Part shown: positions 1 through 8,451 of the stretch, piece by piece
Layout: each line of letters begins with the position of its first letter
Position numbering within the stretch: the first letter of the stretch is position 1
Source: Arcicella rosea
GTDB taxonomy: Bacteria; Bacteroidota; Bacteroidia; Cytophagales; Spirosomataceae
Length of the DNA stretch: 64,000 nt
Reading direction: 5' to 3'
Assembly: GCF_014204325.1 (NCBI RefSeq)
Contig: NZ_JACHKT010000002.1
Coordinates: forward strand, 238,765 to 302,764
Notes under the pieces: generated by a model
The model's input: the letters and a program-made list of their open reading frames with translations, nothing else
The model's database searches: none
Told to the model about the DNA's origin: nothing
Made by a program: the position numbers and the translations under genes

Positions 1-2
1 AG

Positions 3-74
3 GTTGAAAACATTACTCATAAAAATGATAATGAGAGATTTGAAAATAATTTTATGGATAAATTAAGAAGTTAA
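3..74 (+). CDS. possible 3' end of a CDS that begins outside the window
   Basis: One frame is open from the window edge to a TAA at 72-74 and reads as a polar 23-residue tail ending in FMDKLRS. The other two plus-strand frames close early or read as low-complexity text. Nothing in such a short piece identifies a family, and a chance open frame in AT-rich DNA is quite possible. Confidence 0.25.
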   Translation, partial: VENITHKNDNERFENNFMDKLRS

Positions 75-635
75 AAGAGTAAGTAAGTATCAAAAGATAT
101 TTACTAGTTAATGTAAGCGACGGTACCTATACACTGTTTTTTTACTACTATAATAGAGGGCGACAATGTTAATGTTAAAATGGTTTATTTATTTAAGTGG
201 TTGATTTATAGTTGATAAAGTTATTGTTATTTGTCTTTAGTTAATGAATACAGGAAAGAAGTATTATTTGCAAAATAAATGGTTTTAAATTTACAGACCA
301 AGAAAATTTCGAAAAGAGGACATATTTGATATTTTTTAATAATTATTTATGTATTAATGCAATATAAAATTACGACATATTTTTTTTAAAATTATCCTTT
401 GCTACATCGCCTAATTATGGAGTGTTCGGGCAGTTACAGAGGATAACATACGTAGCAAAAAAATAAAAAAATATGCAGTTATGTATTTATTTCTTAGGAT
501 TTTACAGAAATTATTTATTGATGGAATTTTACTAAAAAACAATTTTCAATTTAGTACGCTATTGCTTATTTATTTAAACAGACTAAGCAATAGTATTTCG
601 TAATAAACTTTACACTTTCAACACTTCGTGACGAT
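75..635. other. 561-bp AT-rich intergenic region, no gene seen
   Basis: No frame of useful length, no RNA gene and no clear terminator hairpin is visible. The frame of the downstream peptidase is closed by a TAG at 591-593, so the missing signal peptide of that protein is not hidden here in frame. A degraded 5' end of that gene in another frame cannot be excluded by eye. Confidence 0.5.
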
Positions 636-2987
636 ATGGATATTTGTGAAAACGACGGTTACCAAACACCGCCTAAAGTAATTGCCGATTTAGTTACGGC
701 AAGCCCAACACCAAGTGTAAGTGTGGATTCAAGAGGAGAATGGATGGTTTTGCTCCAGCGTGCAGCCCAACCTTCTATTGCACAATTAGCTGAACCAGAA
801 CTACGATTAGCAGGTCTGAGAATTAATCCTGCTAATAATGGCCCTAGTCGAACATCTTATTTTGTAAGTATTCGACTAAGGAAAGTAAGTGGAAAAGAGG
901 AAATATCCATCAAAGGTTTGCCCGAAAAACCTTTGTTAAATTATGCAAGTTGGTCGCCCGATGAATCTAAAATTGCTTTTTGCCATTCAAGTCCTGAAAA
1001 AATAGAACTTTGGGTACTAGATATTGAAACAGCGACTGCTAACAAAGTATCTGATTTAGCAATGAACGCTGTTTTTGGTCATCCATATTCTTGGCTTTCG
1101 GATGGAAAATCTTTGTTAGCGAAAGTAATTGTGCCTAACCGTGGAAATCCTCCTCAGAAAAATGCTGTACCAACTGGGCCAACAATTCTTGAAAGTTTAG
1201 GAAAAACAAATCCTAGTAGAACATACCAAGATTTGCTAAAAAATGAAGGTGACGAAAGGCTTTTCGAATTTTATGCCACCGCAGAACTGGTAAGAATCAG
1301 TTTGGACGGAACAGAGGAAAAAATTGTTGAAGCAAGTATTATTCAATTGGCTAGTAGTTCGCCAGATGGTCAGTATCTTTTGGTAAAAATCATTCAACGA
1401 CCATTTTCATACCTTGTTCCTTACAGCCGTTTTCCACTAAAAATAGATGTACTAAACATCGATGGAACATTTATTAAAACGTTGGCGGATAATCCTTTGA
1501 TTGAAAATATTCCGATTTCGTTTGATGCTGTTCAGAAAGAACCACGTGGCTTTAATTGGCGACATGATACTCCTGCTACTGTTTATTGGATTGAAGCACA
1601 AGATGAAGGTGACCCTAGAAATGAAGTAGCTGTTCGAGACAAAGTAATAAGTTTGAGTTCGCCTTTTACTGGAGAAACAAGTACCATTGCTGAAACTGGC
1701 TATCGCTATGCAGGAATCATTTGGGCTAATGAAAATTTGGCATTAATTGATGAATATTGGCATAAAACCAGAAGAGTAATTACCAAAATTATTGACCCAA
1801 GCGGACAGAAAGAAGCTATCATTTTATTTGATCGTTCTTCTGAAGATAAGTATAACGAACCGGGAAGTCCATCAACGAAAAAGAATCAATATGGACGATT
1901 GGTCATGGATTTGCAAAAAGATAATTCCGTATTTATGACGGGCGATGGAGCATCAGTGGAAGGCGACCGACCTTTTGTGGATATTCTGAACCTGACGACC
2001 AAGGAAACAAGTCGTCTTTGGCGTTCAGAAGCACCTTTTTATGAACGCCCGATTGCTATTTTAGATAATGAAAAACAGGTTATCTTGACTGTCAGAGAAT
2101 CGAAGCAAGAGAACCCAAATTACTTTATCAGAGATTTAAAACAACAGGGAAATACACAAATTACTTTTTTTCCACATCCATACCCAGCTTTAAAGGGTGT
2201 AGAGAAACAAGTATTAAAATACAAACGTCATGATGGCGTAGAGTTAACGGCGAATCTTTATTTACCTGCTGATTATCAAAAAGAACAAGGTGCTTTGCCG
2301 TGTTTGTTGGAGGCTTATCCTTTAGAATTTAAGGATAAAAGTAATGCAGGACAAATTTCAGGCTCGCCTTATGAATTTACTTCAATTTATTGGGGTTCAC
2401 CGATTTTTTGGGTAACGCAAGGTTTTGCCATTTTAGAAGGAACGTCTATTCCAATCGTCGGCGAAGGAACTACCGAACCTAATGATAATTATTTAGAACA
2501 ATTAGTAGCTGGTGCAAAAGCTGCTATCGAAGAAGGAACTAAATTAGGAGTAATTGACCCAAATAGAGTAGGCGTAATGGGGCATTCGTATGGTGGATTT
2601 ATGGTGGCAAATTTATTGTCGCATTCTGATTTGTTTAAAGCTGGAATTGCTAGGAGTGGAGCTTATAATCGTACTTTAACGCCTTTTGGTTTTCAAGGAG
2701 AAGAACGTACTTTTTGGCAAACGCCCGAAACATATCATAAAATGTCGCCCTTCAATTATGCTGATAAAATGAAAACGCCTTTATTGTTAATTCATGGCGA
2801 AGCCGATAATAATACAGGTACTTTCCCTATTCAGTCGGAGCGATATTATAATGCTTTAAAAGGTTTGGGTGCAACGGTTCGTTATGTGCAATTACCTTAC
2901 GAAAGCCACGGATACCAAGCGAAAGAATCGATTTTGCATATGCTTTGGGAAATGAATAATTGGCTGAATACTTATGTGAATGAGTAA
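636..2987 (+). CDS. S9-family prolyl-oligopeptidase-like serine peptidase (glutamyl endopeptidase type)
   Basis: The protein has 783 residues. The N-terminal ~500 residues carry beta-propeller-like repeats (SPDESKIAF, SPDGQYLL). The C-terminal ~280 residues form an alpha/beta-hydrolase with GHSYGG at 649-654 (nucleophile Ser651), a likely Asp724 in HGEADN and His758 in ESHGY, a complete triad in the usual order. The closest family I recognise is the S9 group around chloroplast-type glutamyl endopeptidase, which in Bacteroidota is normally exported. Here the first residues (MDICENDGYQTPP) already match the mature start of such proteins. No signal peptide precedes them, and an in-frame stop lies 15 codons upstream. 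Either the protein is cytoplasmic or the 5' end has been lost. A strong terminator follows the stop. The fold and catalytic class are sure; the substrate is unknown. Confidence 0.85.
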   Translation: MDICENDGYQTPPKVIADLVTASPTPSVSVDSRGEWMVLLQRAAQPSIAQLAEPELRLAGLRINPANNGPSRTSYFVSIRLRKVSGKEEISIKGLPEKPLLNYASWSPDESKIAFCHSSPEKIELWVLDIETATANKVSDLAMNAVFGHPYSWLSDGKSLLAKVIVPNRGNPPQKNAVPTGPTILESLGKTNPSRTYQDLLKNEGDERLFEFYATAELVRISLDGTEEKIVEASIIQLASSSPDGQYLLVKIIQRPFSYLVPYSRFPLKIDVLNIDGTFIKTLADNPLIENIPISFDAVQKEPRGFNWRHDTPATVYWIEAQDEGDPRNEVAVRDKVISLSSPFTGETSTIAETGYRYAGIIWANENLALIDEYWHKTRRVITKIIDPSGQKEAIILFDRSSEDKYNEPGSPSTKKNQYGRLVMDLQKDNSVFMTGDGASVEGDRPFVDILNLTTKETSRLWRSEAPFYERPIAILDNEKQVILTVRESKQENPNYFIRDLKQQGNTQITFFPHPYPALKGVEKQVLKYKRHDGVELTANLYLPADYQKEQGALPCLLEAYPLEFKDKSNAGQISGSPYEFTSIYWGSPIFWVTQGFAILEGTSIPIVGEGTTEPNDNYLEQLVAGAKAAIEEGTKLGVIDPNRVGVMGHSYGGFMVANLLSHSDLFKAGIARSGAYNRTLTPFGFQGEERTFWQTPETYHKMSPFNYADKMKTPLLLIHGEADNNTGTFPIQSERYYNALKGLGATVRYVQLPYESHGYQAKESILHMLWEMNNWLNTYVNE

Positions 2988-3021
2988 CCTAGTGATGAAT
3001 TTTGAGTTGTGTACTTAGGTT

Positions 3022-3060
3022 AAATTAGTCCAGCGAGAATATCGTTGGACTAATTTTTTA
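3022..3060 (+). terminator. intrinsic terminator after the S9 peptidase gene
   Basis: Arms 3022-3036 and 3042-3056 pair over 15 bp with one G-U wobble and a 5-nt loop, followed by a T run. Because the left arm starts with AAA it can also serve the convergent gene ending at 3066. Confidence 0.8.
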
Positions 3061-3065
3061 ATCTA

Positions 3066-3800
3066 TTATTTAATAAAACTATACAAAAATGGTGCTTTGT
3101 GAGATTTGCCTAAAAACTGTTTTTCATGTCTTTTCAAAATCTCTAAGCCAAGTATTTGTCTTTGAAAAGTAGTTCTACGAATATTTTCACCTAAAATTGC
3201 TTCATATACTTGTTGGTATTGTTTCATTGTAAATTTTTCAGGTAATAAATTCGCTCCAACCAGTTTTTTATTGATATTTCCACGAAGTGTTTCCAAAGCT
3301 TTTTGTACTATTTCGTGGTGGTCGAGCATCAACGGCGGTAATTCATTGATGGGATACCATTCACAACTATCGGATAATTCATCTGGCTTGGGTTTTACTT
3401 CATTAAAATTGATTAAAGCATAATATCCTACCGAAATAAAACGCTCCAATAACCAGTGATTTTCTCCTGCTTTTAAATGTCCATTACTCAACATAATCTT
3501 TTCAATCGTTGCAGGAATGTATCTTTCCAAAGAACCAAAAGTGTGAAATTGTTCTAAATAAATATTTTCTAAACCAGTTCTATCGTACAAACCCCTTCTC
3601 ACGGCATCGTCAAGACTTTCGCTTTCCTTCACAAATCCACCTGGCAAAGCAAACAGTTTAGTATTACTGTAGCCAGAAATTAAAATTTTTAAGGTTGAAC
3701 CATCAAAGCCAAAAATGACTGAATCATAGGCGATATGAGCTAAAAAGCCAGATTCTTTTGCTGTTTTTACATATTTAGGAGAAGTGTTGTTTTCTGACAT
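3066..3800 (-). CDS. Nudix-domain transcriptional regulator (NrtR/AraR-like), probably non-catalytic
   Basis: The protein has 244 residues. Residues ~20-160 form a Nudix domain. The Nudix box starts with G55 and E61 and keeps R69 and G76, but the catalytic REUxEE core reads R-G-L-Y-D-R (69-74), so two of its three glutamates are replaced by Gly and Arg and the third by Asp. The C-terminal ~80 residues (FTMKQYQQVYEAILGENI, RTTFQRQILGL) look like the winged helix-turn-helix of NrtR-type regulators, in which the Nudix domain senses a ligand instead of hydrolysing it. In Bacteroidota such proteins often control sugar-use genes. The gene is divergent from a secreted esterase, and a 7-bp inverted repeat sits between the two, as expected for an autoregulated pair. 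The ligand cannot be read from the sequence. Confidence 0.8.
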   Translation of the reverse strand: MSENNTSPKYVKTAKESGFLAHIAYDSVIFGFDGSTLKILISGYSNTKLFALPGGFVKESESLDDAVRRGLYDRTGLENIYLEQFHTFGSLERYIPATIEKIMLSNGHLKAGENHWLLERFISVGYYALINFNEVKPKPDELSDSCEWYPINELPPLMLDHHEIVQKALETLRGNINKKLVGANLLPEKFTMKQYQQVYEAILGENIRRTTFQRQILGLEILKRHEKQFLGKSHKAPFLYSFIK

Positions 3801-3848
3801 TTTAAAAAATAGTAAGATTTAATTGTATTTTTCTGTAATTCACTTTAA

Positions 3849-3871
3849 TATTGTCACAAATTGAGACAATA
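3849..3871. promoter_or_regulatory. candidate operator: 7-bp inverted repeat between the Nudix regulator and the esterase
   Basis: TATTGTC (3849-3855) and GACAATA (3865-3871) are perfect inverted copies separated by 9 bp. The site is 49 bp upstream of the regulator start and 31 bp upstream of the esterase start. One dimer could therefore block both divergent promoters. Assignment to the adjacent regulator is inference. Confidence 0.5.
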
Positions 3872-3902
3872 GATTCAATCTTTCGTAAAACTAACAAATA
3901 AA

Positions 3903-5546
3903 ATGAAATTTAACATCAGATTACTCATCTTACTCTGTGCAATAACAACGCTCAATATTACTGCACAAGCACAAAAAAACGGTTATGTATTGCCCATTCA
4001 AGTCAAAACCGTGAATGGAATTGTTGAAGGAGAATTTGATGTACGTTCAAATATCCATACATTCAAAGGCATTCCTTATGCACAAGCACCCGTTGGTGAT
4101 TTGAGATGGAAAGAACCACAACCTAATAAAAACTGGACTGGCGTTTTGGAAACCAAACAATTTGGGGCTAAAGCTGTTCAACCAGCAATATTTGGCGATA
4201 TGGGTTTTAGAAGTAATGGCATGAGCGAAGATTGTTTGTATCTGAATGTTTGGACACCCAAAGTAAAAACACAGGAAAAAATGCCAGTATTGGTTTATTT
4301 TTATGGTGGTGGTTTTATTGCAGGTGATGGTTCAGAACCACGTTATGACGGCGAAAGTATGTCGAAAAAAGGAATTGTTACAGTTACTTTAAATTATAGA
4401 TTAGGCATATTTAGCTTTTTCTCGCATCCAGAATTAACCAAAGAATCTCCGAATAAAGCATCAGGAAATTATGGTTATTTAGACCAAAGTGCTGCTTTGA
4501 GATGGGTAAAAGCAAATATTGCAAGTTTTGGTGGCGACCCGAACAAAATCACGATTGCTGGTGAATCAGCAGGTTCTGTTTCGGTAAGTGCACAAATGGT
4601 TTCGCCATTATCAAGAAACTTAATTGCTGGTGCAATCGGCGAAAGTGGTGGACTGGTTTTCCCAACATTGGCAGCGGTGTCCTTACAAGATGGCGAAAAA
4701 ACAGGTACTTCATTTGCACAAAAAGCTGGTGCAAATTCTTTGAAAGAATTGCGTGCGATGAGTACTTATGAAATTTATCAAAAAATGATGGAATTTGGTG
4801 TTTGGAATTTCAAATCAACACTTGATGGTTACTTTTTACCCAAAACACTTCCTGAAGTTTATGCCAATAAAGAACACGCCAATGTACCTTTACTAGTAGG
4901 TTGGAATTCGGAAGAAATGAACTACAAAGCTTTGACCAAAGGAAAAGAAGCCACTCTAGAAGTTTATACCAGCACGGTTAAAGAACTTTATGGTGAAAAA
5001 GCACAAGAAGTATTAAAATTATATCCAGCTGGAACATTAGAAGAAACAGAAGAATCTGCAACGGCACTCGCAGGTGATCGTTTTATCGCTTTTTCAACTT
5101 GGAAATGGTTTGATGCACATCGTAAAAATAGTAACCAGCCAGTTTATCGTTACTTTTACGCACATCCAAGACCAGATATGAAAGCCCAAGATGTTGAAGC
5201 TGCATTAGCGGGAGGCGTTGTAAAAAGAGATAAAAATGCTCCGAAAGCTCCAAAACCAAAAGGGGCAGTTCACTCAGCTGAAATTGAATATGCCATGGGA
5301 AATTTAGGAGGAAATGCCACTTACGATTGGAACGCAGATGATTACAAAGTATCAGAAACGATGCAAAATTATTTTGCGAATTTTATCAAAACGGGTAATC
5401 CGAATGGTGCAGGTTTAGAAAATTGGCCAGTAGCGAAAGACGAAGCCAATCCAGATGTGATGATTATTAAAGTACAATCAAAAGCAATTAAAACACCGAA
5501 TGATAATCGTTATTTATTTTTAGATAAAGAATATCAGAAGAAATAA
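3903..5546 (+). CDS. secreted type B carboxylesterase
   Basis: The protein has 547 residues. Residues 1-23 are a signal peptide ending in AQA, so the enzyme is exported. The carboxylesterase type B core is complete: oxyanion-hole YFYGGGF, the EDCLYLNVW signature, nucleophile Ser222 in GESAGS, a probable acid Glu337 (WNSEE) and His457 in VHSAEIEYAMGN. It should hydrolyse carboxylic esters in the periplasm or outside; the substrate is not predictable. It is divergent from the Nudix-type regulator with a palindrome between the two, suggesting induced expression. A clean terminator follows at 5554-5589. The length is normal for the family. Confidence 0.88.
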   Translation: MKFNIRLLILLCAITTLNITAQAQKNGYVLPIQVKTVNGIVEGEFDVRSNIHTFKGIPYAQAPVGDLRWKEPQPNKNWTGVLETKQFGAKAVQPAIFGDMGFRSNGMSEDCLYLNVWTPKVKTQEKMPVLVYFYGGGFIAGDGSEPRYDGESMSKKGIVTVTLNYRLGIFSFFSHPELTKESPNKASGNYGYLDQSAALRWVKANIASFGGDPNKITIAGESAGSVSVSAQMVSPLSRNLIAGAIGESGGLVFPTLAAVSLQDGEKTGTSFAQKAGANSLKELRAMSTYEIYQKMMEFGVWNFKSTLDGYFLPKTLPEVYANKEHANVPLLVGWNSEEMNYKALTKGKEATLEVYTSTVKELYGEKAQEVLKLYPAGTLEETEESATALAGDRFIAFSTWKWFDAHRKNSNQPVYRYFYAHPRPDMKAQDVEAALAGGVVKRDKNAPKAPKPKGAVHSAEIEYAMGNLGGNATYDWNADDYKVSETMQNYFANFIKTGNPNGAGLENWPVAKDEANPDVMIIKVQSKAIKTPNDNRYLFLDKEYQKK

Positions 5547-5553
5547 AATAAGT

Positions 5554-5589
5554 AAAAATCCGTTTTGGTTATGACTGAGACGGATTTTT
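5554..5589. terminator. terminator after the carboxylesterase gene
   Basis: AAAAATCCGT (5554-5563) pairs perfectly with ACGGATTTTT (5580-5589) around a 16-nt loop. The A and T runs make it usable on both strands. Confidence 0.75.
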
Positions 5590-5958
5590 ATTTTTATAAT
5601 AATGCCCAATTCTTAATTGAATCATCTAACACTCCTACTTCTACTAATCTTAAAGTCATGATTCATCAAGTCCTAAAAACTAAGTATTAAATACTAATAC
5701 TTCAACTAAATCTAAAAATAATTACAAGCAGAGAAATTGTGAGAAAAAATACTATTAATGAATCTCGAAAATTTGCTTTTTTCAAAGTTATATCTGTAAT
5801 TTTGCTTACAGAAAAATAACCCATCTTTAATTCTTTTTTAATCTGACATTTATTGCGAATTCTTACTGAAACCATTTGACATTTAATACATTGGTTTAGG
5901 GAACTTTATTTTCCAAAAAAAAAGGTTCTAATAATTCAAAAAAAATATAATTAAAGTC
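5590..5958. other. intergenic region upstream of the PurF-like gene
   Basis: This stretch holds no open frame worth reporting. Its one recognisable element is a promoter-like pair at 5772-5804. An A-rich leader (5919-5950) precedes the start codon and takes the place of a Shine-Dalgarno site, as is common in Bacteroidota. Confidence 0.5.
5772..5804 (+). promoter_or_regulatory. Bacteroidota-type promoter for the PurF-like gene
   Basis: TTTG (5772-5775) and TAATTTTG (5797-5804) match the -33 and -7 consensus TTTG / TAnnTTTG with a 21-bp spacer. Transcription would start near 5811, giving a leader of about 150 nt before the ATG at 5959. Confidence 0.5.
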
Positions 5959-7851
5959 ATGTCTGACGCAATTAAACACGAGTGCGGGATAGCGCTAATC
6001 CGTCTTCGGAAAGACTATCAGTATTATATCAACAAATACAACACGCCATTGTACGGTTTGAACAAATTGTATTTGATGATGGAAAAACAGGTAAACCGAG
6101 GGCAAGACGGTGCAGGAGTAGCCAACATCAAGATTGATGTTCCTCCAGGTCATCGTTATATCAGTCGCTATCGTTCTGTTGAACAAAATGCTGTTCCTGA
6201 TATTTTTGGAAAGATTTACAAAAAATTTCGGAAAGCTCTGAAGGATAACAAAGACAAAGCTAAAGATGCTCATTGGATTCAAGAAAATGTGGCTTTTTCA
6301 GGCGAGGTATTTTTAGGACACCTTCGTTATGGAACCCACGGACAGAATGAAATTGAGAACTGCCATCCGATGCTCAGACAAAGTAACTGGAGAAGTAGAA
6401 ACTTAGTAATGGCTGGAAATTTCAACATGACAAATGTTGAAGAGTTATTCGACAAGCTAGTTTCTCTCGGACAGCATCCTAAAGAAAAAGTGGATACTGT
6501 AACGGTAATGGAGAAAATCGGCCATTTTTTGGACGAAGAAAACCAACGCCAGTTTGAGTACTTCAAAAGTGAATATCATAATCCAGAATTATCGGATATT
6601 ATTCAGGATAATATAGATTTACAAAGAGTTCTACAACGTTCTTGCCGAGATTTTGATGGTGGATACGCCATGTGCGGAATGACAGGATATGGTGCAGCCT
6701 TTATAGCCCGTGACCCAGCAGGAATCAGACCAGCATTTTATTATGCCGACGACGAAGTAGTAGTAGTAGCTTCAGAAAAACAAGCTATTAAAACAAGCTT
6801 CAATTGTAATTATGATGATATTAAAGAAGTGAAACCCGGACACGCTTTAATTATCAATAAAAATGGAGATTACTCTGAAAAGCAATTCATTGACCCAATC
6901 GAAAGAAAATCTTGTAGTTTTGAACGCATCTATTTCTCAAGAGCTTCTGATCCAGATATTTATGCTGAACGCAAGCAATTAGGTCGTTTAGTGATTCCAC
7001 AAGTACTTCAAGAAGTAAATTTCGACCTTAAAAATACGGTATTTTCTTACATTCCGAACACTGCTGAAACTGCCTTCTTGGGCATGATTGAAGGCTTGGA
7101 AGACTATCTTGCCAAAGAGCGTAAAAAGGCAATTATGGAAGGTGTTTTGTTTGAAAAAGACCTTGAAGATTTGCTTACTTTCCGTCCTAGAGTCGAGAAA
7201 TTGATTTCAAAAGATGTTAAGTTAAGAACGTTCATTACCAACGATGCCGACCGCAACGATATGGTAGCACACGTTTATGATACTACTTTTGAAGTAATCA
7301 AAAAGGGTGTAGATAATGTAGTTTTGATTGATGACTCAATTGTGCGTGGAACTACTTTAGAGCGTTCAATCGTGAGGTTATTAGATAAATTAGGGCCAAA
7401 GAAAATCGTTATTGTTTCTTCTGCACCACAAATTCGTTATCCTGACTGTTATGGTATTGATATGTCTCGTATGAAGGAATTTGTTGCTTTCCGTGCGGCT
7501 TATCAATTACTGATTGAAAGAAATATGGATGACGTTTTAGAGGAAACTTTAGGACGTTGTATGGCTGCTATTGAATTAGGAACTGCTCATAAAGAAAACT
7601 TTGTAAAAGCTATCTATGAGCCATTTACTACTGAAGAGATTTCTGATAAAATCGCTGAATTGGTAAAACCTAAAGATTTGAAAGCTGAATTAGCCATTGT
7701 GTATCAAACAGTTGATAGCTTGAACAAAGCTTGTCCTAATGATACAGGAGATTGGTATTTCACAGGTAATTATCCAACACCAGGAGGAAACAAAGTAGTA
7801 AATACTGCTTTTGTAAATTTCATGAAAGGTGTTGAAATGAGAGCTTATTAA
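5959..7851 (+). CDS. PurF-like class II glutamine amidotransferase / phosphoribosyltransferase
   Basis: The protein has 630 residues, longer than a standard amidophosphoribosyltransferase (~470-510). An N-terminal Ntn-type glutaminase domain (nucleophile Cys9 in HECGIAL; NRGQDGAG; GHLRYGTHG) is followed by a phosphoribosyltransferase domain with the PRPP-binding motif VVLIDDSIVRGTT (454-466). The expected reaction transfers ammonia from glutamine to PRPP, the first step of purine synthesis. Class II enzymes need the Cys at the N-terminus, so residues 1-8 would have to be removed, as the PurF propeptide is in some bacteria. Bacteroidota commonly carry a long PurF-like paralogue next to a standard PurF, and I cannot tell from this window whether it is the purine enzyme. 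Inserted segments (~70-100, 360-410) account for the extra length. It is monocistronic, with its own promoter and a strong terminator. Confidence 0.8.
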   Translation: MSDAIKHECGIALIRLRKDYQYYINKYNTPLYGLNKLYLMMEKQVNRGQDGAGVANIKIDVPPGHRYISRYRSVEQNAVPDIFGKIYKKFRKALKDNKDKAKDAHWIQENVAFSGEVFLGHLRYGTHGQNEIENCHPMLRQSNWRSRNLVMAGNFNMTNVEELFDKLVSLGQHPKEKVDTVTVMEKIGHFLDEENQRQFEYFKSEYHNPELSDIIQDNIDLQRVLQRSCRDFDGGYAMCGMTGYGAAFIARDPAGIRPAFYYADDEVVVVASEKQAIKTSFNCNYDDIKEVKPGHALIINKNGDYSEKQFIDPIERKSCSFERIYFSRASDPDIYAERKQLGRLVIPQVLQEVNFDLKNTVFSYIPNTAETAFLGMIEGLEDYLAKERKKAIMEGVLFEKDLEDLLTFRPRVEKLISKDVKLRTFITNDADRNDMVAHVYDTTFEVIKKGVDNVVLIDDSIVRGTTLERSIVRLLDKLGPKKIVIVSSAPQIRYPDCYGIDMSRMKEFVAFRAAYQLLIERNMDDVLEETLGRCMAAIELGTAHKENFVKAIYEPFTTEEISDKIAELVKPKDLKAELAIVYQTVDSLNKACPNDTGDWYFTGNYPTPGGNKVVNTAFVNFMKGVEMRAY

Positions 7852-7874
7852 GGTTGTAGATTCCTCCTAAAAAT

Positions 7875-7914
7875 AAAAAAAGACTTGCCGAATAATATTT
7901 GGCAAGTCTTTTTT
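7875..7914 (+). terminator. strong terminator after the PurF-like gene
   Basis: A perfect 14-bp stem (7875-7888 with 7901-7914; core GACTTGCC/GGCAAGTC) closes a 12-nt loop and ends in a T run. Confidence 0.88.
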
Positions 7915-8287
7915 GTTTATGGGATTTATACTTAGAAATAGATGATTTTATGGGTAATAATCAATCCATTCTGTTTATCGTATCAAATTAAGTGAAAGAT
8001 GATATTTCAATAGCTAAAATATTGAAAAGACTTTGTCTGTCAATCTTGAAGTTATCATAAGTATTGTTGTTGAAAATACGGAATGAGTAGAAAATATACT
8101 TTTTAAGCGTTGTTATTTTAAATTTTCAGAAAAACTCCCATCATTTCTTCTACTTCTAAAATACGAAATTCAACATTGGAGTAAGAATAAGCTAATTGCT
8201 CGTATATAGGAGATAATAGTGTTAAATTGCGAAAACTTTAAACGTATTTGCTTGATATTTAGTAATCTACAAAATTATAAACGCCTG
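7915..8287. other. intergenic region, AT-rich, no gene seen
   Basis: No coding frame, RNA gene or clear repeat is visible between the terminator and the small membrane-protein frame at 8288. Confidence 0.45.
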
Positions 8288-8443
8288 ATGACCAAGCGGA
8301 AAATCTCTTTATTTGTTATTTTATTTCTTCTCTGTTTAGTTGGCTTTGTTATGTCAGCTTCTATTCTTATTTGGGGATATGTAGAGTTTGCTTCAATATT
8401 TTTATCAGACAACTTTGAAGGGTTGGGCTCTTATGCCAACTAA
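8288..8443 (+). CDS. possible 51-residue single-pass membrane protein
   Basis: From the ATG at 8288 the frame reads MTKRKISLFVILFLLCLVGF and continues to 51 residues. It has a basic N-terminus, one hydrophobic segment (~7-32) and an acidic tail. A GTG 23 codons upstream would extend it, but the added residues look unstructured. It ends 8 bp before the convergent recG stop. The charge pattern is protein-like, yet there is no recognisable family and no ribosome-binding site, so this is a tentative call. Confidence 0.35.
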   Translation: MTKRKISLFVILFLLCLVGFVMSASILIWGYVEFASIFLSDNFEGLGSYAN

Positions 8444-8451
8444 GCTGATAT

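Noticed and set aside
3066..3800. Functional Nudix hydrolase
   Set aside because: Two of the three catalytic glutamates in the core motif are replaced and a winged-helix domain is attached, which fits a regulator better.
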